A stretch of DNA of 43,679 nt from Acidobacteriota bacterium (GCA_016789605.1 JAEUQO010000126.1:1-43679), one strand, 5' to 3'. Counted from the first letter of the stretch, positions 16,120-25,665 are shown. The notes: generated by a model not told the origin, from the letters alone. A program made the numbers and translations.

Positions 16120-17913
16120 ATGAAAATCAATCTGCTGAAATGGCCGTTGGCCGGAATCATCGTCTGTCTGTCTCTGATCACCTTGCTGCCTGAAAGTTCT
16201 TCTGCCGTACTCAACGAAATCAAAATCCTGCGTTATCGCGCGGTGCCGATGCGCGACGGCGTCAAACTTTATGCCGATGTCTATTTGCCGCGCGCCGAAG
16301 GACGGTATTCCGTGCTGGTCGTGCGCACGCCATATGGCGTGCAGCGCGACGGGGTGCACGAAACGATGATGAAATTTGCGCAACGCGGTTACGCCGTGGT
16401 CATGAACGACACGCGCGGACGCTATGAAAGCGAAGGCAAATGGGAACCGTTCCGCACCGAAGCTGAAGACGGTTACGACACCATCGAATGGGCGGCCAAA
16501 CAGTCGTGGTCAAACGGCAAAGTCGCCACCCAGGGCGGTTCGTATCTGGGGCACGTGCAATGGCGCGCGGGCAGTTTGCAACCGCCCAGTCTGGTGGCGA
16601 TGTTTCCGGCGGTGGCTTCGACCAACATTTACGCCAACTGGATTACGCTCAATGGCGCGTGGCGGCTGTCGTTTAATTACGGCTGGGGCGTGGTGCGCAT
16701 GCCCAATCGCATCATGCTGCCGCAATACTGGCATTCAGAAAGCTATGCGCCGCCGGAACTGAAATACGAAACCATCCTTAACCACTTGCCGCTGAACAAC
16801 GGCGATCTGGAAAGCGCCGGATACGCCGTGCAACATTATCGCGACTGGGTGGCGCATCCTGATTACGATGCCTATTGGAAAGCCATCAGCGACGAAGAAG
16901 ACTTTTCCAAAGTCAAAGTGCCCGTCCATACCAGCGGCGGTTGGTTCGATATTTTTGTGCAAGGCACGATCAACGGTTATGTCGGCATGCGCAAACACGG
17001 CGGAACAGAAAAAGCGCGCCGTGAATCGCGCATGATCATCGGGGCCTGGGGGCACGGACCATCACAGAAATTTGGCGACGTGGATTTTGGGCCGATCAAC
17101 AATCGCAATCAGTTTGAAACCGAATTGCGCTGGTTCGATCATTATCTGCTGGGCAAAGACAACGGTATTGACCGCCAGCCGCCCGTCGAAATCTTTTACA
17201 TGGGCATCAACCAGTGGCAACACGAACAGGATTGGCCAATTCCCGGCACGAAATTCACGCCGCTGTATCTGGCCAGCGGCGGCGCAGCCAACACCCCCGC
17301 AGGCAACGGCACGCTGAGCGCCAAAACCGCCAGCGGTTCGCCAAGCGATCAATATCGTTATGACCCGAACGATCCGGTGCCGACACTGGGCGGCAACAAT
17401 TGCTGTGGTACGCCAACCGTAGCCGGACCCAAAGACCAGCGTCCGCTGGCACAACGCAAAGACATTTTGGTTTACACCGGCGAAGTGCTAAGCGAACCGC
17501 TGGCGATTGCCGGCCCGGTCAAAATGAAATTGTTTGCCGCCACTGACGGCCCTGACACCGATTGGGTGGTGAAATTGATTGACGTCCACCCAAACGGCTT
17601 TGCGATGAACGTTTGCGAAGGCATACTGCGTGCACGCTATCGCAAGGGCGCAGACAAGCCCGAACTACTCAAAGCCGGTGAAGTGTACGAATACGAAGTT
17701 GATCTGGTCGGCACGGCCAACGTCTTTTTGCCCGGTCACCGGATTCGCGTGGACATCACCAGCAGTCATTTTCCGCAATTTGACCGTAACCCGAACACCG
17801 GCGAGCCATTTGGCACGTCCGCCAAAGTTCGCGTTGCGCAACAAACGATCTTTCATACGGCCGGACGCGCCTCGCACATTTTGTTGCCCGTCGTGCCTAT
17901 GCCGAAAAAATAA
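16120..17913 (+). CDS. Exported CocE/NonD-family hydrolase (S15 type)
   Basis: A 597-residue exported alpha/beta hydrolase. After a signal peptide (about 1-29) comes MRDGVKLYADVYLPR (44-58), VVRTPYG, then MNDTRGRYESEG and the nucleophile elbow GGSYLG with Ser141. Probable triad partners are Asp277 (GGWFDIFVQG) and His312 (WGHGP). The C-terminal ~170 residues form the jelly-roll domain of the X-Pro dipeptidyl-peptidase/CocE type (ATDGPDTDWVVKLIDVHPNG, then PGHRIRVDITSSHFP). Members cleave esters or amides, for example cocaine esterase, glutaryl-7-ACA acylase and X-Pro peptidases; the substrate here is unknown. It lies 62 bp after an Oar receptor and may process what that receptor imports. Confidence 0.9.
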   Translation: MKINLLKWPLAGIIVCLSLITLLPESSSAVLNEIKILRYRAVPMRDGVKLYADVYLPRAEGRYSVLVVRTPYGVQRDGVHETMMKFAQRGYAVVMNDTRGRYESEGKWEPFRTEAEDGYDTIEWAAKQSWSNGKVATQGGSYLGHVQWRAGSLQPPSLVAMFPAVASTNIYANWITLNGAWRLSFNYGWGVVRMPNRIMLPQYWHSESYAPPELKYETILNHLPLNNGDLESAGYAVQHYRDWVAHPDYDAYWKAISDEEDFSKVKVPVHTSGGWFDIFVQGTINGYVGMRKHGGTEKARRESRMIIGAWGHGPSQKFGDVDFGPINNRNQFETELRWFDHYLLGKDNGIDRQPPVEIFYMGINQWQHEQDWPIPGTKFTPLYLASGGAANTPAGNGTLSAKTASGSPSDQYRYDPNDPVPTLGGNNCCGTPTVAGPKDQRPLAQRKDILVYTGEVLSEPLAIAGPVKMKLFAATDGPDTDWVVKLIDVHPNGFAMNVCEGILRARYRKGADKPELLKAGEVYEYEVDLVGTANVFLPGHRIRVDITSSHFPQFDRNPNTGEPFGTSAKVRVAQQTIFHTAGRASHILLPVVPMPKK

Positions 17914-17918
17914 TCAAT

Positions 17919-17983
17919 CACGAAGCCGCGCAAGGAGCCACGAGGAAAAAGAAAACCTTCGTGCCTCTTTGTGTGACTTCGTG
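17919..17983. repeat. Long imperfect palindrome, CTTCGTG type
   Basis: Arms 17919-17946 and 17956-17983 pair over about 28 bp. On the plus strand most departures are G-U pairs. The arms are built from CTTCGTG and CTCTTTGTG words, as in the elements at 9870 and 9968. It lies between the hydrolase stop and the start of the PLP-enzyme gene. Confidence 0.7.
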
Positions 17984-18010
17984 GGTGACCCCAACCAAAG
18001 TAGGTGCAAA

Positions 18011-19231
18011 ATGCCCAATCGCCGCACTTTTCTCCAAGCAATGTCGAGCCTGCCTGTGATTGGCGGCCTGTTTAATTCCACCGCCGTGGCAGCGGTGGCC
18101 AAAACCGCTGGCCGCGATTATTTCAAAGAACTCGGTGTGCGCCCGTTCATCAATGCCGCTGGAACGTATACCGCGCTGACGGCGTCGTTGATGCATCCTG
18201 AAACGATGGCCGCGATCAATTACGCCTCAAAGCATTTCGTCACATTGAACGATTTGCACGACGCCGTCGGCAAACGCATTGCTTCGCTGGTTCACAGCGA
18301 AGCCGCGATGGTCACGTCAGGCGCAGCTTCGGCGCTGACGCTGGCCACGGCGGCCTGCCTGACCGGCAAGGACCCGGAACGAATCAAAAACCTGCCGAAT
18401 CTGGCCGGAATGAAAAGCGAAGTGCTGATTCAGAAAACGCATCGCGTCGGTTATGACCACGCGATTCGCAATTGCGGCATCAAGCTGATTGAAATCGAAA
18501 CCGCCGCCGAACTGGAAAACGCCGTCAACGGCAAAACCGCGATGATGTTTTTCCTCAACGATTCCGATCCTAAAGGACAGATCAAAGCCGCGCAGTTTGT
18601 CGAACTCGCCAAAAAGCACAACATCCCCACGCTGATTGATTGCGCCGCCGACGTGCCGCCGACGGAAAACCTGTGGAAGTTCACGAAGATGGGTTTTGAT
18701 CTGGTGGCGTTTTCGGGCGGTAAAGGACTGCGCGGGCCGCAAAGCTCCGGCTTGCTGCTGGGTCGCAAAGATTTGATCGAAGCCGCCCGTATGAATGCTT
18801 CGCCCAACGGCGACACCATCGGACGCGGCATGAAAGTCAACAAGGAAGAGTTGGTCGGAATGATGGCTGCGCTGGAAGTGTATTTGAAACGCGACGAAGC
18901 CGCCGAATGGAAAGAATGGGAACGCCGCGCCAAACTGATTATTGACAGCGTGACAGCCGTCAGCAAAGCGACCAAGGGAGAAGTTTACGTGCCGCCGGTC
19001 GCCAATCACGTGCCAACGGTGCGCATCAAATGGGAAAAAGCCGCGCTGAAATTGCTGGCGGACGACGTGCGCAAACAGATGCGCGAAGGCAATCCATCCA
19101 TTGAAATCACGCCCGGCTCTTCGCCCGCCAAAGCGGAGACGCAGGAATTTTCCGTCGGCGTCTGGCAGCTACAACCCGGCGAAGCTGAAATCGTCGCCAA
19201 ACGTCTGCGTGAAATCTTCACGGCGGCCTAA
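18011..19231 (+). CDS. Tat-exported SelA-like PLP-dependent enzyme
   Basis: A 406-residue fold-type I PLP enzyme of the SelA / D-glucosaminate-6-phosphate ammonia-lyase-like group. Visible features are PFINAAGTYTALTASLM (46-62), TSGAASALTLATAACLTG (102-119), Asp210 (TLIDCAAD) for the PLP ring nitrogen and Lys238 (AFSGGKGLRGPQSSGLLLG) as the Schiff-base lysine. It begins MPNRRTFLQAMSSLPVIGG, a twin-arginine signal, consistent with export of a folded, cofactor-loaded enzyme. The start ATG 18011 was chosen because it begins the Tat signal; longer in-frame starts would overlap the hydrolase gene. Lyase, racemase or aldolase chemistry on an amino acid or amino sugar is possible. A terminator follows. 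Confidence 0.87.
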   Translation: MPNRRTFLQAMSSLPVIGGLFNSTAVAAVAKTAGRDYFKELGVRPFINAAGTYTALTASLMHPETMAAINYASKHFVTLNDLHDAVGKRIASLVHSEAAMVTSGAASALTLATAACLTGKDPERIKNLPNLAGMKSEVLIQKTHRVGYDHAIRNCGIKLIEIETAAELENAVNGKTAMMFFLNDSDPKGQIKAAQFVELAKKHNIPTLIDCAADVPPTENLWKFTKMGFDLVAFSGGKGLRGPQSSGLLLGRKDLIEAARMNASPNGDTIGRGMKVNKEELVGMMAALEVYLKRDEAAEWKEWERRAKLIIDSVTAVSKATKGEVYVPPVANHVPTVRIKWEKAALKLLADDVRKQMREGNPSIEITPGSSPAKAETQEFSVGVWQLQPGEAEIVAKRLREIFTAA

Positions 19232-19260
19232 CGGCGCACATAACCCAGAATTGCCACCAC

Positions 19261-19308
19261 AAAGCCGCTTTGCTTCCTTGTCATAAATGAGGAAACAAAG
19301 CGGCTTTT
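19261..19308 (+). terminator. Terminator after the PLP-enzyme gene
   Basis: A 12-bp GC-rich stem AAAGCCGCTTTG (19261-19272) with CAAAGCGGCTTT (19296-19307) is extended by TTCCT/AGGAA across a one-base internal mismatch and followed by T. It lies 30 bp after the stop and ends 21 bp before the acetyltransferase start. Confidence 0.7.
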
Positions 19309-19328
19309 GCCATACGTCTTGGAGAGCC

Positions 19329-19898
19329 ATGAACATTACCATTCGCAGCGCAGAACCAGCAGACGCCGAAGCCTTGTGGAAGTGCTACACCGCGCCAGGA
19401 GTCATCTACAACACCTTTCAACTCCCCTTTCGTAGCGTTGAGTCTGTTCGTCAGTATTTCGCGCACCCAAGTGAAGGTGATTACCATTTGGTCGCTGTCG
19501 TCGCGGACGAAGTTGTCGGCTCGCTCGGACTTCATACCAACAGCCGGCCACGCATCAAACACAAAGCCTACTTCGGAATGATGGTGCGCGATGACTGGCA
19601 AGGAAAAGGCGTTGGGTCTGCCTTGTTGCAAGCAATGATTGAATTGGCTGAGCAGTGGTTGAATCTGACTCGGATCGAATTAACGGTTTATGCCGACAAT
19701 CAAGCGGCCATCGCCCTATACAAAAAATTTGGCTTTGCCATCGAAGGGCTACACAGCAAGTACGGGTTCCGTAATGGCGAGTTCGTAGATGCCTATGCAA
19801 TGGCACGCATCAAAGAGCCGACACAGAGCGAGCTGGACGAGCCACAGAAAAAAAGAGAAGCGCCCGAGTCTCAGAATAAGAGCTTTACCGACAACTGA
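19329..19898 (+). CDS. GNAT-family N-acetyltransferase
   Basis: A 189-residue acetyl-CoA-dependent acetyltransferase. The GNAT fold is seen in MNITIRSAEPADAEALW at the start, the acetyl-CoA pyrophosphate loop in MMVRDDWQGKGVGSALLQAM (about 83-102), and NQAAIALYKKFGFAIEG near the end; the last strand YGFRNGEFVDAYAMAR resembles the RimI/SpeG-like branch. The acceptor is unknown. ATG 19329 follows GGAGAG. The last ~25 residues are polar and low in complexity (EPQKKREAPESQNKSF), and this tail is encoded by DNA that overlaps the 3' end of the convergent receptor gene by 28 bp. Confidence 0.9.
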   Translation: MNITIRSAEPADAEALWKCYTAPGVIYNTFQLPFRSVESVRQYFAHPSEGDYHLVAVVADEVVGSLGLHTNSRPRIKHKAYFGMMVRDDWQGKGVGSALLQAMIELAEQWLNLTRIELTVYADNQAAIALYKKFGFAIEGLHSKYGFRNGEFVDAYAMARIKEPTQSELDEPQKKREAPESQNKSFTDN

Positions 19899-22800
19899 AT
19901 CATGCGCGCAGGCAAAGTCGTATTCACAGATTGGCCAAACGCTGGCGCTTCGAGAATACGCACCGGAATACCGAAATGAGCGCGATTAAGAAGGTTAAAG
20001 ACCTCCGCGCGAAAAGAGATGCGCTTTTCGTCAGAAACCCGGAAGGCCTTGGTAATGGCCATATCAAAATTGACCACGCCCGGCGCGCGAAAGGTATTGC
20101 GTCCGAATGCGCCATCGCGGCCATCCGGTGCGAGCAGTTGCGCGGCGTTGGCGCCAGGCGCAAGCTGCAACTGAATCCGGCGATCTGACTGGTTAGGATT
20201 GCTCAACAAGCCCGCGAGCTGGTGCAACCGATCTGTCAGATTCCCATCGCCGTTGACATCGCGCGCGCTATTGACGGTAAAGGGTTGCCCCGACTGTAAC
20301 GTGGCAATGCCCGAGACCTGCCAATTGCCCAGCCAGCGTTTTTCCTTAAAGGGAATATCCAACATCACATATGTGGCAGAACGCGTACGGATGTCGAACC
20401 CCGCCGAAGCCCGTTCGGAAGGCAAAAAACTGTTTTGCGGCAACGCGAAATTGCCAGCGGTGTCGAAGAAATCCGTGGCGGTATCAATCGCGTGTGAGTA
20501 AGTAAACGCGGTCCCCAGTTGCAAATGGCGACGGTATCGCCGCCGCACTTCCACCTGTAATGAGTTATAGATGGAAGCGCCACCGCTTTCGAAAAAAGTC
20601 CGGGCGATGCTGGAAAAGTCGGAAATGAGCCTGGCCTTTTCCGGCGGTAATAACGTGCCCTGAAAGAAAGGAAAACTGGTGGCTCCCGTTGTCTGGCTGA
20701 GTGGTGCGACTTGGCTGACGTTGAGGCGGCTAAAATTCAACCCGGAATCTGGCGTTGCCGTGCGCAACAATTTGAGACCACGCGTGCCGACGTATGAAAT
20801 GGCCGCGATCCAATTTTCGGCAAACTCATGTTCCAGCGTCAGACCATACTGATATGAATATGGGTGCTTCAACTTGCGTTGTGGCAACACCAGATCCAAA
20901 CCCAAAAAGTACGTTTCCAGGTCCACGTCTCGTGGGTTAAAGAAACGGCTCACCAAGATCGAGACCGGGTTTGTTGTCGGCAATAATGTATTCAAACTGC
21001 CCGGCTGCACGATCCCCAAAGCGGGCGAAAGCTGTCCCAGCCGTGGGTTCGCCAGGTTAAAGAGCGCCGTCAGCGTTGCACCATTGATTTGCGCGCGCGG
21101 AGAAAAATTCGCGGTGTTGAGCGGTGCGAAATCGGGAAAGGCGTTACGAGAATGGCTGACGACGATGCCTTGAAACGGGCTGTTATAAACTGCCCAGCCA
21201 GCGCGCAGCGCCGTTTTTCCTTTCCCCCCGACGTCCCAGGCAAAACCGATGCGCGGATTGAAACCGCTGCGATCACCACCAAAAGAAGCGCGGAAGTCGG
21301 TGGGGAAAATGGCACTGAGCGTGTTGTTTAGCGCCTGACACTCGGCGCTTTGCGGATTGTTTCTGCAAACGTCCGCCCGCTCCCGCACCTGACGCAAAAC
21401 TTCTGTTTGATTGAAACTCTTTTCAATACGTCCATCGAGCGTATGCGGCACGGAGTTCAATTCGTAACGCATTCCCAAATTGACCCGGAAATTCGGCCAG
21501 AGCCGGTATTCATCCTGAAAAAAGAAATTCGCTTGTGTGAAGCGGATGCCAATGTTGGGGTCTGGTGCAGGAGAAACGGTTTGAAAAAGCCCGGTTGGGA
21601 TGCCTGCCGCCGCTAGCGTCGCGCCGGTGAACGTAGGTTGCTGGGCCATTCCGGGAACCGTCAGCGGAACGGACGCAGAGTTATTCAATCCACCGAAAAC
21701 AGCGCGCGGGCGATAATTTTTGGGCAGCGTGCTATTGATCTGAGGTCGGCGCAGATCAAATCCCGCAGTGAAAATTTGATTGCCGCTCACGACCGTCAGA
21801 GTATGCGCGACCTGGAAAGTGTTATTGGCGCGCGCTTGCGGAAAATTGAAAACATCCACGCCCAAGGGGCTAAAACCCGCGATGGCAAGCTGTCCCAGTG
21901 GCCCGGTCAGTTGTTCCGTCTGTGTCGCCGGAGCCAGTTTCTGGGACATAAATAACGCCTGCCCCGCAACACTTGCGGCAGAAATGTATTGGGTTGGCGC
22001 GGCAGTGCCTGGCGCGCGGGAAGTCACATTCAACAAAAGCGGCGCATTCAGTAAAAACGGTTCGCTGGCCAGAGAAGACGGCGTGAGAAAAGGGTCGCGC
22101 ACTTCGCCAAATGACAATTTGGTACGGCCAAAAGAAAAGCGAAAGGTATCGGACGCCGTATTCGAGAGCGTACGATTATAGAAAAGCGCCACATTGTGTG
22201 TGCGCACTCGGGGTTGTAAAGAAGAAAAGAGCGCCCCACCGGTCACCGGCAAAGTGCTTCTTTCGTTGGTCAGGCTATACCGCCCAGAGATGCGATCGCC
22301 GTAACGTCCGAATTTCAAGAGCGCATCGCGCCAACGGCCTGTACCGGGAGCACTGTTCCCCTTGAACTGGTAATCCAGCTTGGCCGAGACCCGCACACCA
22401 CGACCATCCGCAGGCAACAAGGTCGTATAGGTATTCTCCCCGTAAGGACCAGACGGATGGTTCGGAAACGGGTATAAGCTAAATACCGCGTTACCCGGCA
22501 GCGAAGCGGGAAATGCCGAAGCGGAACCTAACCTGACGCCCGTTTCCCCAGTCTCGAAAACGCCTCTTTGCTTCACCGTGGGCACGGCAAAATGCGCTTC
22601 CTGTTGCGCTTTCACGAACTGGTTTTCAAAGGAAGCAAAGTAAAAAACATCGGCGAACTTGATCTTCTTCACCTTGCCACCCGCTGTCGCGCCAATCTGC
22701 CGCCGGGTAAAAGGATTTTCTGCCAGCGCCGGATTACTGACCGACAAGGGGTTTCCATCCAGGAGAACGGGGGCATTGTCCAGCGACCGCCTCAGCGTCA

Positions 22801-24169
22801 ACGCGGACGATACGTTGGGAGATACGGTATCGAAGAATTCCCGGGCATTCAGTCGGCGGTCGGTGAAAAATCCGTAAGCGGAAAAATGGCGCTGCCCAGT
22901 TCCATAGCGGGTCAAGGCGTTGATTTGTCCGCCGACATTCCGGCCAAAGCGCGCGTCGGCCAGCGCCGTGATGACTTGTAGCTCCTGGATGGTTTCGATG
23001 GCTTGCGGCACCAACGCGATGAAGCCCTGGCGGCGTGTGCCGATGTCTTCGTCGTTGTTGTCCGAACCGTCCACGGTAAAGTTATTTTCGCGGCTGCGGA
23101 TGCCGTTAACCGCAAATTGTCCGGCAGTTCCCACACCTGCGCTCACGCCTGGTCCGGCGGTCCCTTGAGTTTCAGGCGGAGGCAAAACCCCAGGCGCAAG
23201 AAAGGCAAACGAATCAAAACTGCGCCAGCCCGCCACCGGCAACGCTTCCATCAATTTCGGCGTGAAAACGTAACGCCGCGTCGCTTCTGTCGTTTCGATC
23301 AGCGGCGTCAATGTCTCTTCGATCTTCCGCTCTTCCGCTTCGTCTTCTTTGCCGATCCCCCATTCCACGGTTGATGCGGCGATTTGCTGTAACACCGCCA
23401 GGCCGACCATTCGGTTGCAAGAGTTATAGCCATCACTCTCCACCGCAAAAAGATAGCGGTCATCTGCATCCGCAGCCGATTGCCCCTTTCCGACCAGAGA
23501 AACCTTAAAAGAAAAGCTAAAGACGCCCGAAGCGTTGCTGTACCCTTGCCCCAACTCTTCGCGCGATCTGGTTTTAAAGTTGATTTTCGTGATGGTCACG
23601 CGCGCACCGACCAACGGACGTTTCGTTTGGGCGTCAACCACCTTGCCGCTGAATTCACGGAGCTGGGCGGGGTCGGGGGGCAGGGTTCCAGGCTCATTGC
23701 TCGCGGTGGCCAACTGATCGAGCATCTGTTCGCAGGTTCCCGGAGTGGCCTGAGCGGGATCGTATGGCACCAACGTCAAATACACGCTTGGCCCACTGCC
23801 GTTTCGATTTACGCCAGCGCGGGCCAACTCAATGGCTTCCGGTTTGATGGAGTTTTTGCTTTTGTCAGCTTTTATCTCAACCACGGCTGGCTGCGGCTTG
23901 TTCGCCTGGGTATAACCGTCTTTATACGCGATGAGCTTCCATCTGCCAGACCGTAACGTAAGCACAAACGTGCCATCTTTTTCCACCCAGATTCCTGTGG
24001 GACTATCACCACTCACAAGAATATAGACATCTTCTACGCGGTTGCTGTCGACCACCTTCACTGTCCCCGACACAGTGCCAACGTTGATCTGCCCAAACGC
24101 AGTTTGGCAAAGGATCAAGAGCCAAAAACTACCCAATACCGCCTTGCCAGCATTGCGCAATTGCTCCAT
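19871..24169 (-). CDS. Very long Oar-type TonB-dependent receptor
   Basis: A 1432-residue outer-membrane receptor, the longest here. The signal peptide ends near residue 26 (CQTAFGQ). Two regulatory beta-sandwich-like segments follow instead of one: about 27-110 (VGTVSGTVKVVDSNRVEDVY) and about 170-250 (EFSGKVVDAQTKRPLVGARV). A variable stretch with an acidic patch (GKEDEAEERKIEE) leads to the plug (MEALPVAGWRSFDSFAFLAP, then FAVNGIRSRENNFTVDGSDN, then ADARFGRNVGGQINALTRYG). The barrel ends in MIQLSVKLLF. GGGAGAG precedes ATG 24169. It starts 33 bp after the DUF4062 membrane protein on the same strand, so the two are almost certainly co-transcribed. This pairing distinguishes it from the other receptors. 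Confidence 0.92.
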   Translation of the reverse strand: MEQLRNAGKAVLGSFWLLILCQTAFGQINVGTVSGTVKVVDSNRVEDVYILVSGDSPTGIWVEKDGTFVLTLRSGRWKLIAYKDGYTQANKPQPAVVEIKADKSKNSIKPEAIELARAGVNRNGSGPSVYLTLVPYDPAQATPGTCEQMLDQLATASNEPGTLPPDPAQLREFSGKVVDAQTKRPLVGARVTITKINFKTRSREELGQGYSNASGVFSFSFKVSLVGKGQSAADADDRYLFAVESDGYNSCNRMVGLAVLQQIAASTVEWGIGKEDEAEERKIEETLTPLIETTEATRRYVFTPKLMEALPVAGWRSFDSFAFLAPGVLPPPETQGTAGPGVSAGVGTAGQFAVNGIRSRENNFTVDGSDNNDEDIGTRRQGFIALVPQAIETIQELQVITALADARFGRNVGGQINALTRYGTGQRHFSAYGFFTDRRLNAREFFDTVSPNVSSALTLRRSLDNAPVLLDGNPLSVSNPALAENPFTRRQIGATAGGKVKKIKFADVFYFASFENQFVKAQQEAHFAVPTVKQRGVFETGETGVRLGSASAFPASLPGNAVFSLYPFPNHPSGPYGENTYTTLLPADGRGVRVSAKLDYQFKGNSAPGTGRWRDALLKFGRYGDRISGRYSLTNERSTLPVTGGALFSSLQPRVRTHNVALFYNRTLSNTASDTFRFSFGRTKLSFGEVRDPFLTPSSLASEPFLLNAPLLLNVTSRAPGTAAPTQYISAASVAGQALFMSQKLAPATQTEQLTGPLGQLAIAGFSPLGVDVFNFPQARANNTFQVAHTLTVVSGNQIFTAGFDLRRPQINSTLPKNYRPRAVFGGLNNSASVPLTVPGMAQQPTFTGATLAAAGIPTGLFQTVSPAPDPNIGIRFTQANFFFQDEYRLWPNFRVNLGMRYELNSVPHTLDGRIEKSFNQTEVLRQVRERADVCRNNPQSAECQALNNTLSAIFPTDFRASFGGDRSGFNPRIGFAWDVGGKGKTALRAGWAVYNSPFQGIVVSHSRNAFPDFAPLNTANFSPRAQINGATLTALFNLANPRLGQLSPALGIVQPGSLNTLLPTTNPVSILVSRFFNPRDVDLETYFLGLDLVLPQRKLKHPYSYQYGLTLEHEFAENWIAAISYVGTRGLKLLRTATPDSGLNFSRLNVSQVAPLSQTTGATSFPFFQGTLLPPEKARLISDFSSIARTFFESGGASIYNSLQVEVRRRYRRHLQLGTAFTYSHAIDTATDFFDTAGNFALPQNSFLPSERASAGFDIRTRSATYVMLDIPFKEKRWLGNWQVSGIATLQSGQPFTVNSARDVNGDGNLTDRLHQLAGLLSNPNQSDRRIQLQLAPGANAAQLLAPDGRDGAFGRNTFRAPGVVNFDMAITKAFRVSDEKRISFRAEVFNLLNRAHFGIPVRILEAPAFGQSVNTTLPARMIQLSVKLLF

Positions 24170-24202
24170 CGTGACTCTCCCTAAAATGTTGTCGTGCGGG
24201 AT

Positions 24203-25624
24203 TTACTTCGGGCTGACGCTGAGTTCGTAATCATCAACCCATATCTTGCCTTTTTCAGGCGCAAAAAAGCCGACGTTGCCGAAGCGAAAATAGCGTGCAT
24301 CGTCTTTCAATTCGGGAGCAGAAAAAGGTTTGCTGAGATTGCTTCGTAGATGACCGTCGAGCAACACGGTCTCACTTTGGATCGCGACGGTGTAATCAAA
24401 CCGGCAATCTGTCACCAGCGCAGTAATCTCAAAGAAATCTTCCGCCAAAAATGGCCCGGGCAGCGGCACTTTGTTGTCTGGCGTATTTCCCAAGGGAACC
24501 ATCTGCCCTGCCGTGCTGGCCCAGCCATTGAGAAATACCTCTGCGCCGCGTTTTTCCAGTTCAAACACGTAACCGCTCTGCTTATCTTTCTGGGCGCGCA
24601 AGACCCAACCAGCTCGGTTCCCCTCTGCCAGCCTGACCTTGAACTTCAACTGGAAATCATAAAACGCGCCCTGCCGGGCGGCGTCCGCCCTTACGCCCCA
24701 AGATGGACTGCCAACCTCCAAAACGCCGCTCTGCACTCCCTGCGTCGGGTCTCCAGAACCGGCAGAGCGCACAATCTTCCAGCTCCCTTTGGGATAATCC
24801 CAATAACGCATATTTGGCTCGCCATTGCTCGTCAGCCCAAAATAATCTTCCTGACTCTCACGGATGGGGACAGGCCAAACACGCAATTTGATTTTGAGTT
24901 GCTCTTGCGTTGCTGTGGGGAGAAATAAGAAGACCCCGCTCAATGCAAGCAACGCGCATAAGACCAATCCGGCGCTGGCACCGAGTTTGGCGGCCAAGGA
25001 AAGTTGTAAGAAGCTACGGACCAGCTTTTCCCGCCAATTGAGCGGTGTGAGCGGCAATGGTTCAGGCAAAGGGCCAACCCGAGGGGGTTCTACTGGTGCG
25101 CGACCAGCGACAGCAGGGGTGTGTGGGTTGTTTGTCAGCTGCTGGTGTGCAGCAACAAGCGCATTGGTAACAGCCGCTCCAACCAAGGCTGCTAGCTGGT
25201 TCGGCTCTTTAAAGAAACTGACGGTCTCGTTTTCACTCAAATCGTTGCGCAGGGCATTGATTCTATCTTTGGGGTCGTCAACATATTCAAGCGGCCACGG
25301 CACCTCTTTGCCTTTGGCAAGTAGAAAAATCAGGCAAGGTTTACGGTTCTCTGGCCGCGACGCCCGACGGTATTCAAGCTCTGTGATTGATTTTCGCTCT
25401 GGATTGTTTTGAGGCGGGATGTAGCCATAACGCCAGGCAAAAATGCCAACATAGAGGTCACAGGTATCTATATCATTCAGACACTTGTCCAGCGGACGCT
25501 GATCGGTGGCCACATAATCTTCCATACAAATTACTTGGTGCTGAAATTTGCGCAAGGTGTCAGTGACTGCCTTCCGGTAGTCCACCAAATCTTCATAAGT
25601 GGAAGAAATATAGATTCTCGCCAT
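24203..25624 (-). CDS. DUF4062 membrane protein with periplasmic beta-sandwich-like domain
   Basis: A 473-residue protein with three parts. Residues 1-160 are a DUF4062 domain: ARIYISSTYEDLVDYR, DIDTCDLYVGIFAWRYGYIP (51-70) and KSITELEYRRA. DUF4062 is TIR-like in organisation and is often the N-terminal part of NTPase or signalling proteins. Residues 165-198 are a Pro-rich linker. One membrane segment lies at about 213-236 (GASAGLVLCALLALSGVFLF). Residues 240-473 should be periplasmic and look like a concanavalin/DUF1080-type jelly roll (AGWVLRAQKDKQSGYVFELE, then FFEITALVTDCRFDYTVAI, ending GKIWVDDYELSV). I infer a sensor or scaffold linking a periplasmic ligand to a cytoplasmic effector. 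No NTPase domain is present. A palindrome (25645-25665) lies just upstream of ATG 25624. Confidence 0.82.
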   Translation of the reverse strand: MARIYISSTYEDLVDYRKAVTDTLRKFQHQVICMEDYVATDQRPLDKCLNDIDTCDLYVGIFAWRYGYIPPQNNPERKSITELEYRRASRPENRKPCLIFLLAKGKEVPWPLEYVDDPKDRINALRNDLSENETVSFFKEPNQLAALVGAAVTNALVAAHQQLTNNPHTPAVAGRAPVEPPRVGPLPEPLPLTPLNWREKLVRSFLQLSLAAKLGASAGLVLCALLALSGVFLFLPTATQEQLKIKLRVWPVPIRESQEDYFGLTSNGEPNMRYWDYPKGSWKIVRSAGSGDPTQGVQSGVLEVGSPSWGVRADAARQGAFYDFQLKFKVRLAEGNRAGWVLRAQKDKQSGYVFELEKRGAEVFLNGWASTAGQMVPLGNTPDNKVPLPGPFLAEDFFEITALVTDCRFDYTVAIQSETVLLDGHLRSNLSKPFSAPELKDDARYFRFGNVGFFAPEKGKIWVDDYELSVSPK

Positions 25625-25644
25625 AAGCTTTGCCCTGCCGAGCC

Positions 25645-25665
25645 GTGCTAGACATCTGCTAGCAC
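25645..25665. promoter_or_regulatory. Palindrome upstream of the DUF4062 gene
   Basis: GTGCTAG (25645-25651) and CTAGCAC (25659-25665) form perfect 7-bp arms with a 7-nt centre, ending 20 bp before the DUF4062 start codon. This fits an operator overlapping the promoter or leader. No regulator is known. Confidence 0.4.

Noticed and set aside
25645..25665. GTGCTAG/CTAGCAC as a terminator
   Set aside because: It lies upstream of a gene start rather than after a stop, and no T-run follows; listed as a possible operator instead.
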